The position numbers were made by a program, and so were the translations under genes. Shown here one piece after another: positions 7,231 to 17,870 of a DNA stretch of 64,000 bases (the first letter of the stretch is position 1; the number at the start of each line of letters is the position of its first letter). The stretch is from positions 1 through 64,000 of the forward strand of contig DATLYX010000095.1 of the NCBI GenBank assembly GCA_035574295.1. The letters run 5' to 3'. Below the pieces are notes generated by a model. It was given only the letters and a program-made list of their open reading frames with translations, made no database searches and was not told where the DNA came from. This stretch comes from PNAI01 sp035574295 (GTDB lineage Bacteria; Pseudomonadota; Alphaproteobacteria; Rhizobiales; Xanthobacteraceae).

Positions 7231-8880
7231 ATGATCGACTTTCAGACCGACCCGTCCCGCTATCGCCACTGGCGCATCGAGCGCGAGGGCGAAGTTGCGT
7301 ATCTCATCATGGACGTCGATCCGAATGCCGGGCTCTCGCCGGACTACGAGCTGAAGCTCAACTCCTACGATCTTGCCGTCGACATCGAGCTCAACGACGC
7401 GGTGCAGCGGCTGCGCTTCGAGCACCCCGAGGTGCACGCAGTCGTCATCAAATCCGGCAAGGACAACGTGTTCTGCGCCGGAGCCAACATCCGCATGCTC
7501 GGCAAGGCCACCCATGGCCACAAGGTGAACTTCTGCAAGTTCACCAACGAGACGCGGCTCGCCATCGAAGACGCAACGGAAAATTCGGGCCAGACCTACA
7601 TCTGCGCCATCAAAGGCAATGCCGCCGGCGGCGGCTATGAGCTGGCGTTGGCCGCGGAACACATCATGCTAGTGGACGACCGCCGTTCCGCGGTGTCGCT
7701 GCCCGAGACGCCGCTGCTCGGGGTGTTGCCCGGCACCGGCGGCCTCACCCGCGTCACCGACAAGCGCAAAGTGCGCCGCGACCGCGCCGACGTGTTTTGC
7801 TCCACCGAGGAGGGCATCCGCGGCGAGAAGGCCGTGGAATGGCGCCTCGTCGATGAGGTGGTGCCCAGCTCGAAATGGGAGGCCGCGGTGCGCGAGCGCG
7901 CCAAAAAATTCGCCGCGCGCTCCGACCGGCCGAAGAACGGCGCCGGCATCAAGCTCACGCCGCTCGCGCGCAAGATCGAGGCCGACCGCATCTCCTACCC
8001 CCACGTCGAGGTCGCCCTCGACCGCGCCCGCGGACTGGCGACGATCACCGTGCAGGCGCCGGCCGCGCCCGCGCCCTCCTCCGCCTCTGCCGTCCACGCC
8101 CTCGGCGCGGCCTTCTGGCCGCTCGCTCTTGCCCGCGAGCTGGAAGACGCCGTTCTGCACTTGCGCTTCAACGAGCCAGCCATCGGCGTCCTGCTCCTGC
8201 GCACCGAAGGCAGCGCGCAGGCCGTGCTCGCCTACGACAAGATTGTGCTGTCGGCCAACGGCGACTGGTTGATGCGAGAGATCCGCCACTACCTCAAGCG
8301 CGTGTTCAAGCGCCTCGATGTGACCGCCAAGAGCCTGATCGCGGTCATCGAACCCGGCTCGTGCTTTGCCGGCACGCTTGCCGAGCTTGCGTTTGCCGCC
8401 GACCGGTCCGCGATGCTGATCGGAACGCGCGAGGGCGACAACCGCCCCCCTGCGGCGCTGCTGCTCGGCGAGGCGAATTTCGGCGCCTATCCCATGGGCA
8501 ACGGCCTCACCCGCCTTCAGACGCGATTTCTCGGCGAGCCCGCCGCGATCGAACGCGCGCGGGAGAAGATCGGCATTCCGCTCGAAGCTGCGACCGCCGC
8601 CGAGCTCGGCCTCGTGACGCAAGCGATCGAGGATTTCGACTGGGACGACGAGCTGCGCATCATGCTTGAGGAGCGCGCGAGCTTCTCCCCCGATGCGCTG
8701 ACCGGCATGGAGGCAAACCTGCGCTTTGCCGGACCCGAGACCACGGAGACGAAAATTTTTGGCCGCCTGTCGGCCTGGCAGAACTGGATTTTCCAGCGCC
8801 CCAACGCCGTCGGCGAGCAGGGCGCGCTCAAGCTTTACGGCACCGGCGTCAAGCCGACCTTCGACAAGGATCGGGTGTGA
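7231..8880 (+). CDS. boxC: BoxC: 2,3-epoxybenzoyl-CoA dihydrolase (benzoyl-CoA-dihydrodiol lyase)
   Basis: 549 residues, the usual length for BoxC. The N-terminal half is a crotonase fold with FCAGANIRMLGKATHGHKVN and the oxyanion-hole segment KGNAAGGGYELALA. The second half is a diverged crotonase repeat with the family ending KLYGTGVKPTFDKDRV. BoxC opens the ring of 2,3-epoxybenzoyl-CoA hydrolytically, giving 3,4-dehydroadipyl-CoA semialdehyde and formate. ATG at 7231 follows the BoxR operator; boxB follows after 96 bp, so both probably form one benzoyl-CoA-inducible operon. Confidence 0.95.
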   Translation: MIDFQTDPSRYRHWRIEREGEVAYLIMDVDPNAGLSPDYELKLNSYDLAVDIELNDAVQRLRFEHPEVHAVVIKSGKDNVFCAGANIRMLGKATHGHKVNFCKFTNETRLAIEDATENSGQTYICAIKGNAAGGGYELALAAEHIMLVDDRRSAVSLPETPLLGVLPGTGGLTRVTDKRKVRRDRADVFCSTEEGIRGEKAVEWRLVDEVVPSSKWEAAVRERAKKFAARSDRPKNGAGIKLTPLARKIEADRISYPHVEVALDRARGLATITVQAPAAPAPSSASAVHALGAAFWPLALARELEDAVLHLRFNEPAIGVLLLRTEGSAQAVLAYDKIVLSANGDWLMREIRHYLKRVFKRLDVTAKSLIAVIEPGSCFAGTLAELAFAADRSAMLIGTREGDNRPPAALLLGEANFGAYPMGNGLTRLQTRFLGEPAAIERAREKIGIPLEAATAAELGLVTQAIEDFDWDDELRIMLEERASFSPDALTGMEANLRFAGPETTETKIFGRLSAWQNWIFQRPNAVGEQGALKLYGTGVKPTFDKDRV

Positions 8881-8976
8881 TGACCGCGCCAACGAACGTG
8901 GTCATTTTCGGACGCAGCGAAACGGCGGACGCGGAATGAAGGAACAGATGCAATCCATAACAAACGAGATCGTGCC

Positions 8977-10419
<1,443 letters not shown>

Positions 10420-10602
10420 TACCGACCCGATTTTTGAACCGATCCGCCCTCATGCTGAGCAGGTCGCGGAACGCGGTCGTCTCCTAGCATGCGGGCGGCC
10501 TCTGTTATCAGCGCAACGGGTGTAAAGAGCCGCCCCGGCTGTAGTAGAGCCCGCACTTCACACGACCTTGCGTTATGTCCCGGATGCGCTGCCGGTCAGC
10601 CG

Positions 10603-10633
10603 TTGACATACATCAATGAACTCCCCCTGTAAT
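10603..10633 (+). promoter_or_regulatory. possible promoter of the 131-residue protein gene
   Basis: TTGACA at 10603-10608 is followed after 18-19 bp by CTGTAA/TGTAAT (10627-10633). The spacing is a little long. Nothing else is recognised in the 10420-10682 gap. Confidence 0.3.
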
Positions 10634-10682
10634 GGCAGAGTTATTACCTCATTGTCGTCATAGGACCGCGAAAGAGACCCAC

Positions 10683-11078
10683 ATGGCGTTGCCGCACGCT
10701 TTCAAACGCATCCGCCTCCATTTGGCGCGATCGAAGGAATTTCCCGAAGGCTCCAATCGTCACGGCTACGAGTTCGTCGCGCCGCTGGACGCCGAAGACC
10801 ATATCGACCCGCACCTGTGGCAGCAGTACCGCGACAATTGCCGCGTGCGGCGCTTCTGGGAGGGCGAGGACGACCAGTTCGGCAAGCTGATGTACCGACC
10901 GGGCGGCAAGGAACACGGCCGCTGGTACTTCGACTACGACGTCGCCCGTCGCGACGACGACGAACCCGGTTACCGTTTCGGCACCCACGCCTTCAGGGTG
11001 GGCGAATATGTCTCGATCACCGACGCCGACGGCGAGCTGCACACCTTTCGCGTGGCCTCCGTGCAGCCCGTCACGTGA
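10683..11078 (+). CDS. Conserved hypothetical protein, 131 residues
   Basis: A soluble, strongly charged protein (MALPHAFKRIRLHLARSKEF at the start, DYDVARRDDDEPGYRFGTHAF in the middle, ending in a beta-like EYVSITDADGELHTFRVASV). No signal peptide, membrane segment or known catalytic motif is seen. I recall similar short proteins in other Rhizobiales without assigned function. It follows boxB by 263 bp with its own possible promoter, so membership of the box operon is doubtful. Confidence 0.65.
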   Translation: MALPHAFKRIRLHLARSKEFPEGSNRHGYEFVAPLDAEDHIDPHLWQQYRDNCRVRRFWEGEDDQFGKLMYRPGGKEHGRWYFDYDVARRDDDEPGYRFGTHAFRVGEYVSITDADGELHTFRVASVQPVT

Positions 11079-11105
11079 GCCACGTCCGGCACGCAGCCCA
11101 TCACC

Positions 11106-11370
11106 CTTCGCCGTCATCCTGAGATGGCCGGCGAAGTTGGTCACTCTCCCGCCGACGAAAATATCCCCTCTCCCACCGGAAAAAATTTCCCTCTCCCGCC
11201 TGCGGGAGAGGGTTGCGCGTGCTGAGCGGAAGCGAAGCACGCGCCGGGAGAGGGCTTAAGATCTTGCGCTCGATCTTGCCCCCTTTCCCGCCTCGCTCAC
11301 TGCGTTCGCCCGGCCCCCTCTTCCCCCCCAGCGCGGGGAGGAGGGGAAATTTATCGTGGGGAGAGAGGAA
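11106..11370. repeat. cluster of CTCTCCC/GGGAGAG palindromic repeats
   Basis: The 11079-11451 gap has no gene. It holds a GTCATCCTGAGATGGCC half-element, then three CTCTCCC-containing units, the last forming CCTCTCCCGCCTGCGGGAGAGG. Next comes a GCGTGCTGAGCGGAAGCGAA type arm pairing with GCACGCGCCGGGAGAGGGC, and further CCCCTC/GAGGGG pairs to about 11350. Related repeats lie between ilvI and ilvH (19044-19196). Confidence 0.65.
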
Positions 11371-11451
11371 AAGCGGCGCTCGCCCAATGTCGTTTTATCA
11401 GCACGAATGTTCGGCCGAACTGTCAGGGCAACGACTCGACCGAAACCTGCG

Positions 11452-12474
11452 TCAGATCCCCGCTGCCTTTTTCACGAAGCGATCGACGAAGGTCTTCGAT
11501 AGATCGATCTTCGCCTTGCGCAATTCCTCATCGAACTGCACCAGCATGTCGTAGGCGGATTTCATGCCCTCCGGCGGGATGACGCCGGTGAGCGACACCG
11601 TCGGCTTGTTGGCCTTGGCCGCCGCCAAGTAGAGCGGCTTGTCGCCGAGATAATACTCCTCCGGCACGGTCGCCGCGATCTGCTCCGGCGTCGCCTTCTC
11701 CAGCCACTTCAGCCCCTTGTAGAAGGCATTGACCAGCGCCTGCACCGTGTTCGGATTGCGTTCGATGAAATCGTTCTTCATATACAGCACCGCGGCCGGG
11801 TTCGAGCCGCCGAACAGCGCGCGCGTTCCCGCCTCGGTGCGGCTGTCCGCCACCACCTTGATGTCGCCGTCCATTTCAAGCTTCACGATCACCGGATCGA
11901 CGTTGGAGATGGCGTCGATCTCGCCCTTCTTCATGGCCGCGATCGCCGAGGGTCCAATGCCGGCGCCGATGAAGGAGGCGTCCGTAGGCTTGAGCCCCGC
12001 TTTCGCCATCATGTGCATGACGAAGAAATGGGTGGAAGATCCCGGCGCGCTGACGCCGATCTTCATGCCCTTCAGGTCAGCCGCGGATTTGTAGGCGGCC
12101 GCGCGTGCCGTGCGCACACCGACCGCGATGCCGGGAAACCGTCCGAGCTCGATCACCGCGCGGATGTCCTGGCCTTTGGCCTGCATGCGGATCGTGTGTT
12201 CGTAGGCGCCGGTGACCACGTCGACCGACCCGCCGACCAGCGCCTGCAGCGACTGTGCCCCGCCGCGGAAATCGTTGATGGTCACGTCCAGCCCCTGCTC
12301 CTTGAAGTAGCCGAGGCGCTCCGTGATGGTCAGCGCGATGTAATAGAACGCGCTCTTGCCGCCGACCCCCAGCACCAGATTCTTCTTTTCCGGCGCCTGC
12401 GCCTGCGCCGCCTGCGCGAATGCAAGCCCGAGCACCAATGCGAAGGCGAAACTCACGATCCGTCTCGATGTCAT
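11452..12474 (-). CDS. ABC transporter substrate-binding protein, SsuA/NMT1 family
   Basis: 340 residues from ATG 12474, which has GGGAGG upstream. Residues 1-24 form a Sec signal peptide (RRIVSFAFALVLGLAFAQAA with an AQA cleavage site). The mature protein shows FYYIALTITERLGYFKEQGL and GMKIGVSAPGSSTHFF, typical of NMT1/THI5-like binding proteins for nitrate, sulfonates, taurine or aromatic anions. It is the last gene of a three-gene importer read on the minus strand (ATPase, permease, binding protein). The substrate is not evident. Confidence 0.9.
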   Translation of the reverse strand: MTSRRIVSFAFALVLGLAFAQAAQAQAPEKKNLVLGVGGKSAFYYIALTITERLGYFKEQGLDVTINDFRGGAQSLQALVGGSVDVVTGAYEHTIRMQAKGQDIRAVIELGRFPGIAVGVRTARAAAYKSAADLKGMKIGVSAPGSSTHFFVMHMMAKAGLKPTDASFIGAGIGPSAIAAMKKGEIDAISNVDPVIVKLEMDGDIKVVADSRTEAGTRALFGGSNPAAVLYMKNDFIERNPNTVQALVNAFYKGLKWLEKATPEQIAATVPEEYYLGDKPLYLAAAKANKPTVSLTGVIPPEGMKSAYDMLVQFDEELRKAKIDLSKTFVDRFVKKAAGI

Positions 12475-12518
12475 GCTGTCCTCCCGAACTGTCCTTCCGA
12501 ACGGTTTTCCGCACCATA

Positions 12519-13316
12519 TCACGTCCGCGTCTCGGCGGCGACCGGCCGCCAGACCAATAGCCGCCGCTCGACCAGCGTCACCAGGCTGTCGATCAGGATG
12601 ACGAACGCCGCGAGCACCACCATGCCGGCGAACACACCGGCCACGTCGAACGTGCCCTCGGCCTGCTGGATGATGTAACCGAGTCCCGCCGCCGCGCCGA
12701 GATATTCGCCCACCACCGCGCCCACCACGGCGAACCCCACCGACGTGTGCAGCGAGGAAAACATCCAGGACAGCGCCGACGGCCAGTACACGTGCCGCAT
12801 GAGTTGCCGCTCGCTCATGCCGAGCATGCGCGCATTGGCAAGCACGGTGGGGCTAACCTCCTTCACCCCCTGATAGACGTTGAAGAATACGATGAAGAAC
12901 ACGAGCGTCACCCCGAGCGCCACCTTCGACCAGATGCCGAGCCCGAGCCACAGTGCGAAGATCGGCGCCAGCACCACGCGCGGCAGCGCGTTGATCATCT
13001 TCACGTAGGGGTCGAAGATCGCGTTGATCAGCGGCCGCTGCGCGAACCAGAACCCGACCAGCACGCCCGCGACCGAGCCGATCACGAAGGCCAGCACTGC
13101 TTCGAGCAGCGTGATCCACAAATGCTTCCAGATCGTGCCCTCGTAAAACCATTTGACGATGCGATTGAACACATCGAGCGGTGTGGAGAAGAAGAACGGG
13201 TGCAGGATATAGGTCTTCTCGTAGATCGGGACGGTGGTCGCGAAGTGCCAGAACACGATCGCCACCACCGCGACCAGAAGCTGCAGCGAGATCAGCATCG
13301 GCCGCGAAGGCATCAT
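12519..13316 (-). CDS. ABC transporter permease, SsuC type
   Basis: 265 residues with about six hydrophobic membrane segments (the first at residues 8-25). The cytoplasmic EAA loop reads EVSPTVLANARMLGMSERQL, the coupling contact with the ATPase. The start ATG overlaps the ATPase stop by 4 nt (13313-13316), giving translational coupling. It forms the membrane channel of the importer with the flanking ATPase and binding protein. Confidence 0.9.
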   Translation of the reverse strand: MMPSRPMLISLQLLVAVVAIVFWHFATTVPIYEKTYILHPFFFSTPLDVFNRIVKWFYEGTIWKHLWITLLEAVLAFVIGSVAGVLVGFWFAQRPLINAIFDPYVKMINALPRVVLAPIFALWLGLGIWSKVALGVTLVFFIVFFNVYQGVKEVSPTVLANARMLGMSERQLMRHVYWPSALSWMFSSLHTSVGFAVVGAVVGEYLGAAAGLGYIIQQAEGTFDVAGVFAGMVVLAAFVILIDSLVTLVERRLLVWRPVAAETRT

Positions 13317-14170
13317 CCCCCCTCCGTGCGCGCGTAGCCCTTGAGCACCTCGGATCTCAGCGCCTGCCAGATTTCGCGGTGCAGATCGTGGAACGCGCGT
13401 TCCAGCTTCACCTCTGCGATGTCGCGCGGCCGCGCGAGCGGCACGCGCCAGTCGCCTATGATGCGCGCCGACGGCCCCGCGGACATGATCACGACCCGGT
13501 CCGACAGCGCAATCGCCTCCTCAAGATCATGGGTGACGAACATCACCGCCTTGCGGTCGGCGCTCCACAAGTCGAGCAAGAGGTTGCCCATGATCTGCCG
13601 CGTCTGCGCATCGAGCGGCCCGAACGGCTCGTCCATCAACAAAATTTTCGGGTCGCGGATGAGAACCTGCGCGAGCCCCACCCGCTTGCGCTGGCCGCCG
13701 GAGAGCATGTGCGGATAGCGGTGCATAAAGCTTCCGAGCCCGACGCGGGCAAGCCATGCCTGCGCCCGTTCGCGTGCCTCGGTCTGCGGCACGCCGGCCA
13801 CTTCGAGTCCGATCGCCACGTTCTCGATCGCCGTCTTCCAGGGAAACAGCGCCTCGGACTGGAACAGATATCCGGCCTGCCGGTTCAGGCCGTTCAGGGG
13901 TGCGCCGAAAATATCGACCTGACCGGAGCTTGGCGGGAACAGTCCTGCGGCCACGTTGAGCAGCGTGGTCTTGCCGCAGCCGGTCGGCCCAACGATGGCG
14001 ACGAACTCGCCGTCCGCCACGTTCAGCGTGGTTCGATCGACCGCCTCGTACACGCCGCCGTCCGCCAGCCGGAAGGCGATCGCCGCCTCGCGCAGCGCCA
14101 CGGCCGCAACGCCCAAGCTTGCCCGCAGCGCGGCCTGTGCAGTTGCGGCATCCGATTCGATCGGCCTCAT
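13313..14170 (-). CDS. ABC transporter ATP-binding protein, SsuB/TauB type
   Basis: 285 residues. Walker A is VGPTGCGKTTLLN, the Q-loop QSEALFPW, the signature LSGGQRKRVGLAQ, Walker B ILLMDEPFGPLD, and the switch histidine VTHDLEEA. A 40-residue N-terminal extension precedes the domain. The start is taken at ATG 14170; a longer form to 14224 would run into a palindromic repeat. It is the first gene of the operon with the permease and the binding protein. Confidence 0.92.
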   Translation of the reverse strand: MRPIESDAATAQAALRASLGVAAVALREAAIAFRLADGGVYEAVDRTTLNVADGEFVAIVGPTGCGKTTLLNVAAGLFPPSSGQVDIFGAPLNGLNRQAGYLFQSEALFPWKTAIENVAIGLEVAGVPQTEARERAQAWLARVGLGSFMHRYPHMLSGGQRKRVGLAQVLIRDPKILLMDEPFGPLDAQTRQIMGNLLLDLWSADRKAVMFVTHDLEEAIALSDRVVIMSAGPSARIIGDWRVPLARPRDIAEVKLERAFHDLHREIWQALRSEVLKGYARTEGG

Positions 14171-14224
14171 GCTGAGGAGCCCATGCGCCCTTGCGACAGG
14201 GCGCGCCCTGTGACCACGTCGCAT

Positions 14225-14312
14225 TGGGCGCAGGGGCGTCTCGAAGCATGAGGCCGCCTCATCCTTCGAGACGCGCCCTGCGGGCGCTCCTCAGGATGAG
14301 ACGGTGCACTCA
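14225..14312. repeat. palindromic repeat between the ABC operon and ilvC
   Basis: GGCGTCTCGAAGCATGAGGC and CCTCATCCTTCGAGACGCGCC form nested inverted arms, followed by CCTGCGGGCGCTCCTCAGGATGA. The element resembles the GGATGA-type repeats at 4302 and 6023. It may act as a terminator for ilvC, whose stop is at 14347. Confidence 0.55.
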
Positions 14313-14346
14313 TTCGTCTGCACCCGCAACCATGCCATGATGCCAG

Positions 14347-15366
14347 CTAATTCCGGCTCCGGTCCACCAGCGCCCGCTGCTTGATCCACGGCATCATGGC
14401 GCGCAGCTTGGCCCCCACCTCCTCGGCCGGGTGCGCCGCGAGCTTGGCGCGCATCGCCTTGAACGAAGTCTGGTTCACGCGGTTCTCCAGCATCCAGTCT
14501 TTCACGAACTTGCCCGATTGGATGTCGGCGAGAATCTTTTTCATTTCCGCGCGCGTGGCATCGGTGATGATACGCGGGCCGGACACGTATTCGCCGTACT
14601 CCGCGGTGTTCGACACCGAGTAATTCATGGTGGCGATGCCACCCTCGTAGATCAGATCCACGATCAGCTTCATCTCGTGGATGCACTCGAAATACGCCAT
14701 CTCCGGCGCATATCCGGCTTCCACCAGCGTCTCGTAGCCGGCCTTCATCAATTCCACCACCCCGCCGCACAGCACGGTCTGCTCACCGAACAGATCGGTC
14801 TCGCACTCCTCGCGGAACGTGGTCTCGATGATGCCCGCGCGCCCGCCGCCGATCGCCGCGCCGTAGGACAGCGCCAGATCGTGCGCATTGCCGGAGACGT
14901 CGCGGTGCACCGCCATCAGCATCGGCACGCCCGCCCCGCGCTGATATTCCGCCCGCACCGTATGTCCCGGCCCCTTTGGTGCGATCATCATCACATCGAG
15001 GTCTGGCCGCGGTTCGATCAGGTTGAAATGGATGTTGAGCCCGTGCGCGAACATCAGCGCCGCGCCTTTTTTCATGTTTTTGTGCAGGTGATCGTAGTAG
15101 ATGCCCGCCTGAAGCTCGTCCGGCGTCAGCATCATCATGATGTCCGCCCATTTGGCGGCGGCGGCAACCTCCATCACCTTGAGTTTCTCGGCCTGCGCCT
15201 TTTTCACCCCCTGTGACCCCTTGCGCAGCGCCACCACCACGTTCTTGACACCGGAATCGCGCAGATTCAGCGCGTGGGCGTGACCCTGGCTGCCATAACC
15301 GATGATGGCGACCTTCTTGCCCTTGATCAGGTTTAAGTCGGCGTCGCGATCGTAATACACACGCAT
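14347..15366 (-). CDS. ilvC: Ketol-acid reductoisomerase, class I
   Basis: 339 residues, the standard class I length. MRVYYDRDADLNLIKGKKVA is followed by the NADPH-binding GYGSQGHAHALNLRDSG; metal/substrate site residues are seen in FREECETDLFGEQTVLCGG and YFECIHEMKLIVDL. It converts acetolactate to dihydroxyisovalerate (and the isoleucine analogue) with Mg2+ and NADPH. ATG 15366 has an AAGGGG ribosome site. It lies downstream of ilvI and ilvH on the same strand, separated by three unrelated genes. Confidence 0.97.
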   Translation of the reverse strand: MRVYYDRDADLNLIKGKKVAIIGYGSQGHAHALNLRDSGVKNVVVALRKGSQGVKKAQAEKLKVMEVAAAAKWADIMMMLTPDELQAGIYYDHLHKNMKKGAALMFAHGLNIHFNLIEPRPDLDVMMIAPKGPGHTVRAEYQRGAGVPMLMAVHRDVSGNAHDLALSYGAAIGGGRAGIIETTFREECETDLFGEQTVLCGGVVELMKAGYETLVEAGYAPEMAYFECIHEMKLIVDLIYEGGIATMNYSVSNTAEYGEYVSGPRIITDATRAEMKKILADIQSGKFVKDWMLENRVNQTSFKAMRAKLAAHPAEEVGAKLRAMMPWIKQRALVDRSRN

Positions 15367-15432
15367 GTGCTTTGCCCCTTCCCGGCTCGTTGTCCGACCC
15401 GGTAAAGACGGCATTAGCGCCGGAAAATCAAG

Positions 15433-16779
15433 CTATTCCGCCGGAACCGAACGTCGCCGCGCATCGGCGAGGAACAAGAGCGGCACGCCGGCCAGGAGCA
15501 CCACCACCCCGACCAGCGCCCCCAGCCCCGTATACATCAGGCTGGAATACAACAGATACAGGCAGGTCAGCACGAACAGCGCCGGGGTGACGGGATAGAG
15601 CGGCACGCGGAATGGCAGCTCGCGCTCGGGCTCGCGCCACCGCAGCACGAACAGCGACAGGCCGACCAGCATCATGAAGAACCAGAACACCGGCGCGGTA
15701 TATTCCACCATCGCCTGAAAGCCGTCTCGCGTGGTGGCGCCGAACAGCACGAGCCCGAACGCAATGGCACCCTGAAGCAGAATCGCGTTGACCGGGTTGT
15801 CGCCTTTGGAACTCCAGATACCGAGCTTGCCGAGCGCGGGAATGTCGCGGCCGAGCGCAAAATAGACCCGCGCGCCGGTGAAGATCGTGCCATTCAGCGT
15901 GCTGATCGCGGCACAGCAGACGACGAGCGCGAGCACGACCGCTCCGGTCTGACCGGCCGCAAGACGCATCAGGTCGGCGGCTGGCGCTTCGGCCGCGCGC
16001 AGCCGCTCGAGACCCAAGGCGTGCAGATAGGCGAACGCCATCGCCCCGTACAGGGCGACCAGAACCAGCGTGCCGAACACCATCACGCGCATCATATTGC
16101 GCCGCACGTCGCGCATCTCGCCGGAAAGATAGGCCACCTCGTTCCAGCCGCCGTATGTCAAGAGCACGAGCACCATCGCCAGCCCGACCGCACCGCCCGA
16201 GGTTCCGCTCGCCGAAGCGGGCGCGGCCGCAGCCTGGCTGTTACCGACGTAGAGCAGGCCCGCAACGATCACGACCAGCATGGCGCCGAGCGTCACGATG
16301 GTGAAAATCCGCTGCGCATTGGCGCTCTGCAAAGTGCCGACAAGGTTCAAGGCCGAAAACACGATCACCGTAAGCGCCGCGTAGATCGCGGGTCCGTTCG
16401 GGCCGAGCGGCACAAGCTGCGCGGCGTAATCCCCGAACACAAAAGCGACCAGGGCGATCGCACCAGTCTGGATCACCGTGCCGCGCGCCCAGGCGAACAG
16501 GGTTGCCGGAATGCGGCCGTAGGCGCGCTGCAAAAAGTGGTATTCGCCGCCGGCGCTGGGATGTGCGGCGGCAAGCTCCGCATAGCAGAGCGCCCCGATC
16601 AGCGTCACCAAACCGCCCAACAGCCAGACGGCCATGAATGTCATGCCGCTGTCGACGTTCGCGGCCACGAGCGACGGCGTCTTGAAGATGCCGATGCCGA
16701 CCACAATCCCGACCATGACGGCGACGCCGTCGAGGACCGTAAGGCTGGCCTGCGGTGTGGCCTGGGGCTTGTCTGCCAT
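15433..16779 (-). CDS. APC-superfamily amino acid permease
   Basis: 448 residues with about 12 membrane helices. TM1 contains GIVVGIGIFKTPSLV, the unwound substrate-binding helix of APC transporters, and GALCYAELAAAHPSAGGEYHF marks TM2-TM3. The start MADKPQATPQ at 16779 leaves 13 bp to the methyltransferase gene. Members move amino acids or polyamines by antiport or proton symport. The location between ilv genes suggests, but does not show, an amino acid substrate. Confidence 0.88.
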   Translation of the reverse strand: MADKPQATPQASLTVLDGVAVMVGIVVGIGIFKTPSLVAANVDSGMTFMAVWLLGGLVTLIGALCYAELAAAHPSAGGEYHFLQRAYGRIPATLFAWARGTVIQTGAIALVAFVFGDYAAQLVPLGPNGPAIYAALTVIVFSALNLVGTLQSANAQRIFTIVTLGAMLVVIVAGLLYVGNSQAAAAPASASGTSGGAVGLAMVLVLLTYGGWNEVAYLSGEMRDVRRNMMRVMVFGTLVLVALYGAMAFAYLHALGLERLRAAEAPAADLMRLAAGQTGAVVLALVVCCAAISTLNGTIFTGARVYFALGRDIPALGKLGIWSSKGDNPVNAILLQGAIAFGLVLFGATTRDGFQAMVEYTAPVFWFFMMLVGLSLFVLRWREPERELPFRVPLYPVTPALFVLTCLYLLYSSLMYTGLGALVGVVVLLAGVPLLFLADARRRSVPAE

Positions 16780-16792
16780 GGGTCGTCCAAAA

Positions 16793-17641
16793 TCAGCCGC
16801 GTGTGGCGCGCCAGTCTTCGGCCCACTGCACCGCGCCGCGCGCAGGTTCCTTGGTCGCGGCCGGCACGGGTTCGATCGTATCCCCGGCCACACGGCCGGC
16901 AAAACGCCTGCGCTCCTTGCCCATGTTGAGCACGAAGCTGATTTCATCTCCCCGCAGGGTCAGCCTTTCCAGCGCCACGCTGCGCCCGCCGAGGGAGGCG
17001 GAGCCGGTCAGCCTTTGGAATTTTTGCCGGATGACCAGATCGATGTTCTGCTCGCCGTATTTCAAGATCCAGCGGCCGTCCGCGTTGGCTGGGGTGATCC
17101 AGAGATAGATGTCGTTGCCGTCCACCACCTCGTGTTTGTCCGGCTTCCAGCTTCCCATGTGGAAGGCATGTGAGACCACGCGCGTGCCCGGTTTCAACTC
17201 CTTCAAGATGCGCGGCCGAAGTTTGAGATTGACCGACTCCAACAGATACATGGTCAGCACCGTGGCCTCGCCGATAGGCGTCTCGAACAGGTTCTGTTGG
17301 CGGAAAGTAACACGGTCAGTGACACCGGCCTTCTGGGCATTGGCATTGGCCTCGGCGATGCGGCGCGGATCGATGTCGATGCCGAGCGCACGCGCGCCGA
17401 AGCGTTTGGCGGCGGTGATCGGAATGCGGCCGTCGCCGGAACCGAGATCGATCAGAAAATCGTCGGCGGTGACCTTGGCCATTTCCAACATGCGATCGAC
17501 CACGGCCTGCGGCGTCGGCACGAAGGGTACGTCGAGCTTCACCTGCGCCGTTACGCGTCCGGCGGGCAGTCCCGTGCAAAGGCCGACCGCCGCCACGAGG
17601 GCGAGCACGGCCTGCCACGACGCACGACGACTTACGAACAT
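16793..17641 (-). CDS. SAM-dependent methyltransferase-like protein with N-terminal signal peptide
   Basis: 282 residues. Residues 1-33 look like a cleavable Sec signal (ASWQAVLALVAAVGLCTGL then a polar region with VTAQ). The fold follows: motif I FLIDLGSGDGRIPITAAK, then ALGIDIDPRRIAEANANAQ for the SAM ribose-binding acidic loop. SAM is cytoplasmic, so an exported SAM-binding fold is puzzling; the first segment may instead be a membrane anchor. Stop is 13 bp before the APC permease start. The substrate is unknown. Confidence 0.8.
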   Translation of the reverse strand: MFVSRRASWQAVLALVAAVGLCTGLPAGRVTAQVKLDVPFVPTPQAVVDRMLEMAKVTADDFLIDLGSGDGRIPITAAKRFGARALGIDIDPRRIAEANANAQKAGVTDRVTFRQQNLFETPIGEATVLTMYLLESVNLKLRPRILKELKPGTRVVSHAFHMGSWKPDKHEVVDGNDIYLWITPANADGRWILKYGEQNIDLVIRQKFQRLTGSASLGGRSVALERLTLRGDEISFVLNMGKERRRFAGRVAGDTIEPVPAATKEPARGAVQWAEDWRATRG

Positions 17642-17870
17642 GGAATGACCTCCGATTTTGCGGCTGAGCGCTGACGGCCAATTTCAAGTGTTGAGAGGCA
17701 TTGGTTAGCAGTCTAACAGGACGCCGGCATAGCGATTCAATGATTTTGCGATCACGAATTTTTGAAGGGTAAGGTGAACTCTCTGAGGAATAAAGCCAAA
17801 TTTCACCTCACTGCGCGGCAGTTCCCGTTGCGGGGGATCGCTCCGTTGCAGTGGCGCTAGCCGGCCCCTT

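Noticed and set aside
7669..8892. Long minus-strand open frame (407 codons) opposite boxC
   Set aside because: Arg/Gly/His-rich composition typical of the complement of a GC-rich gene; boxC on the other strand is unmistakable.
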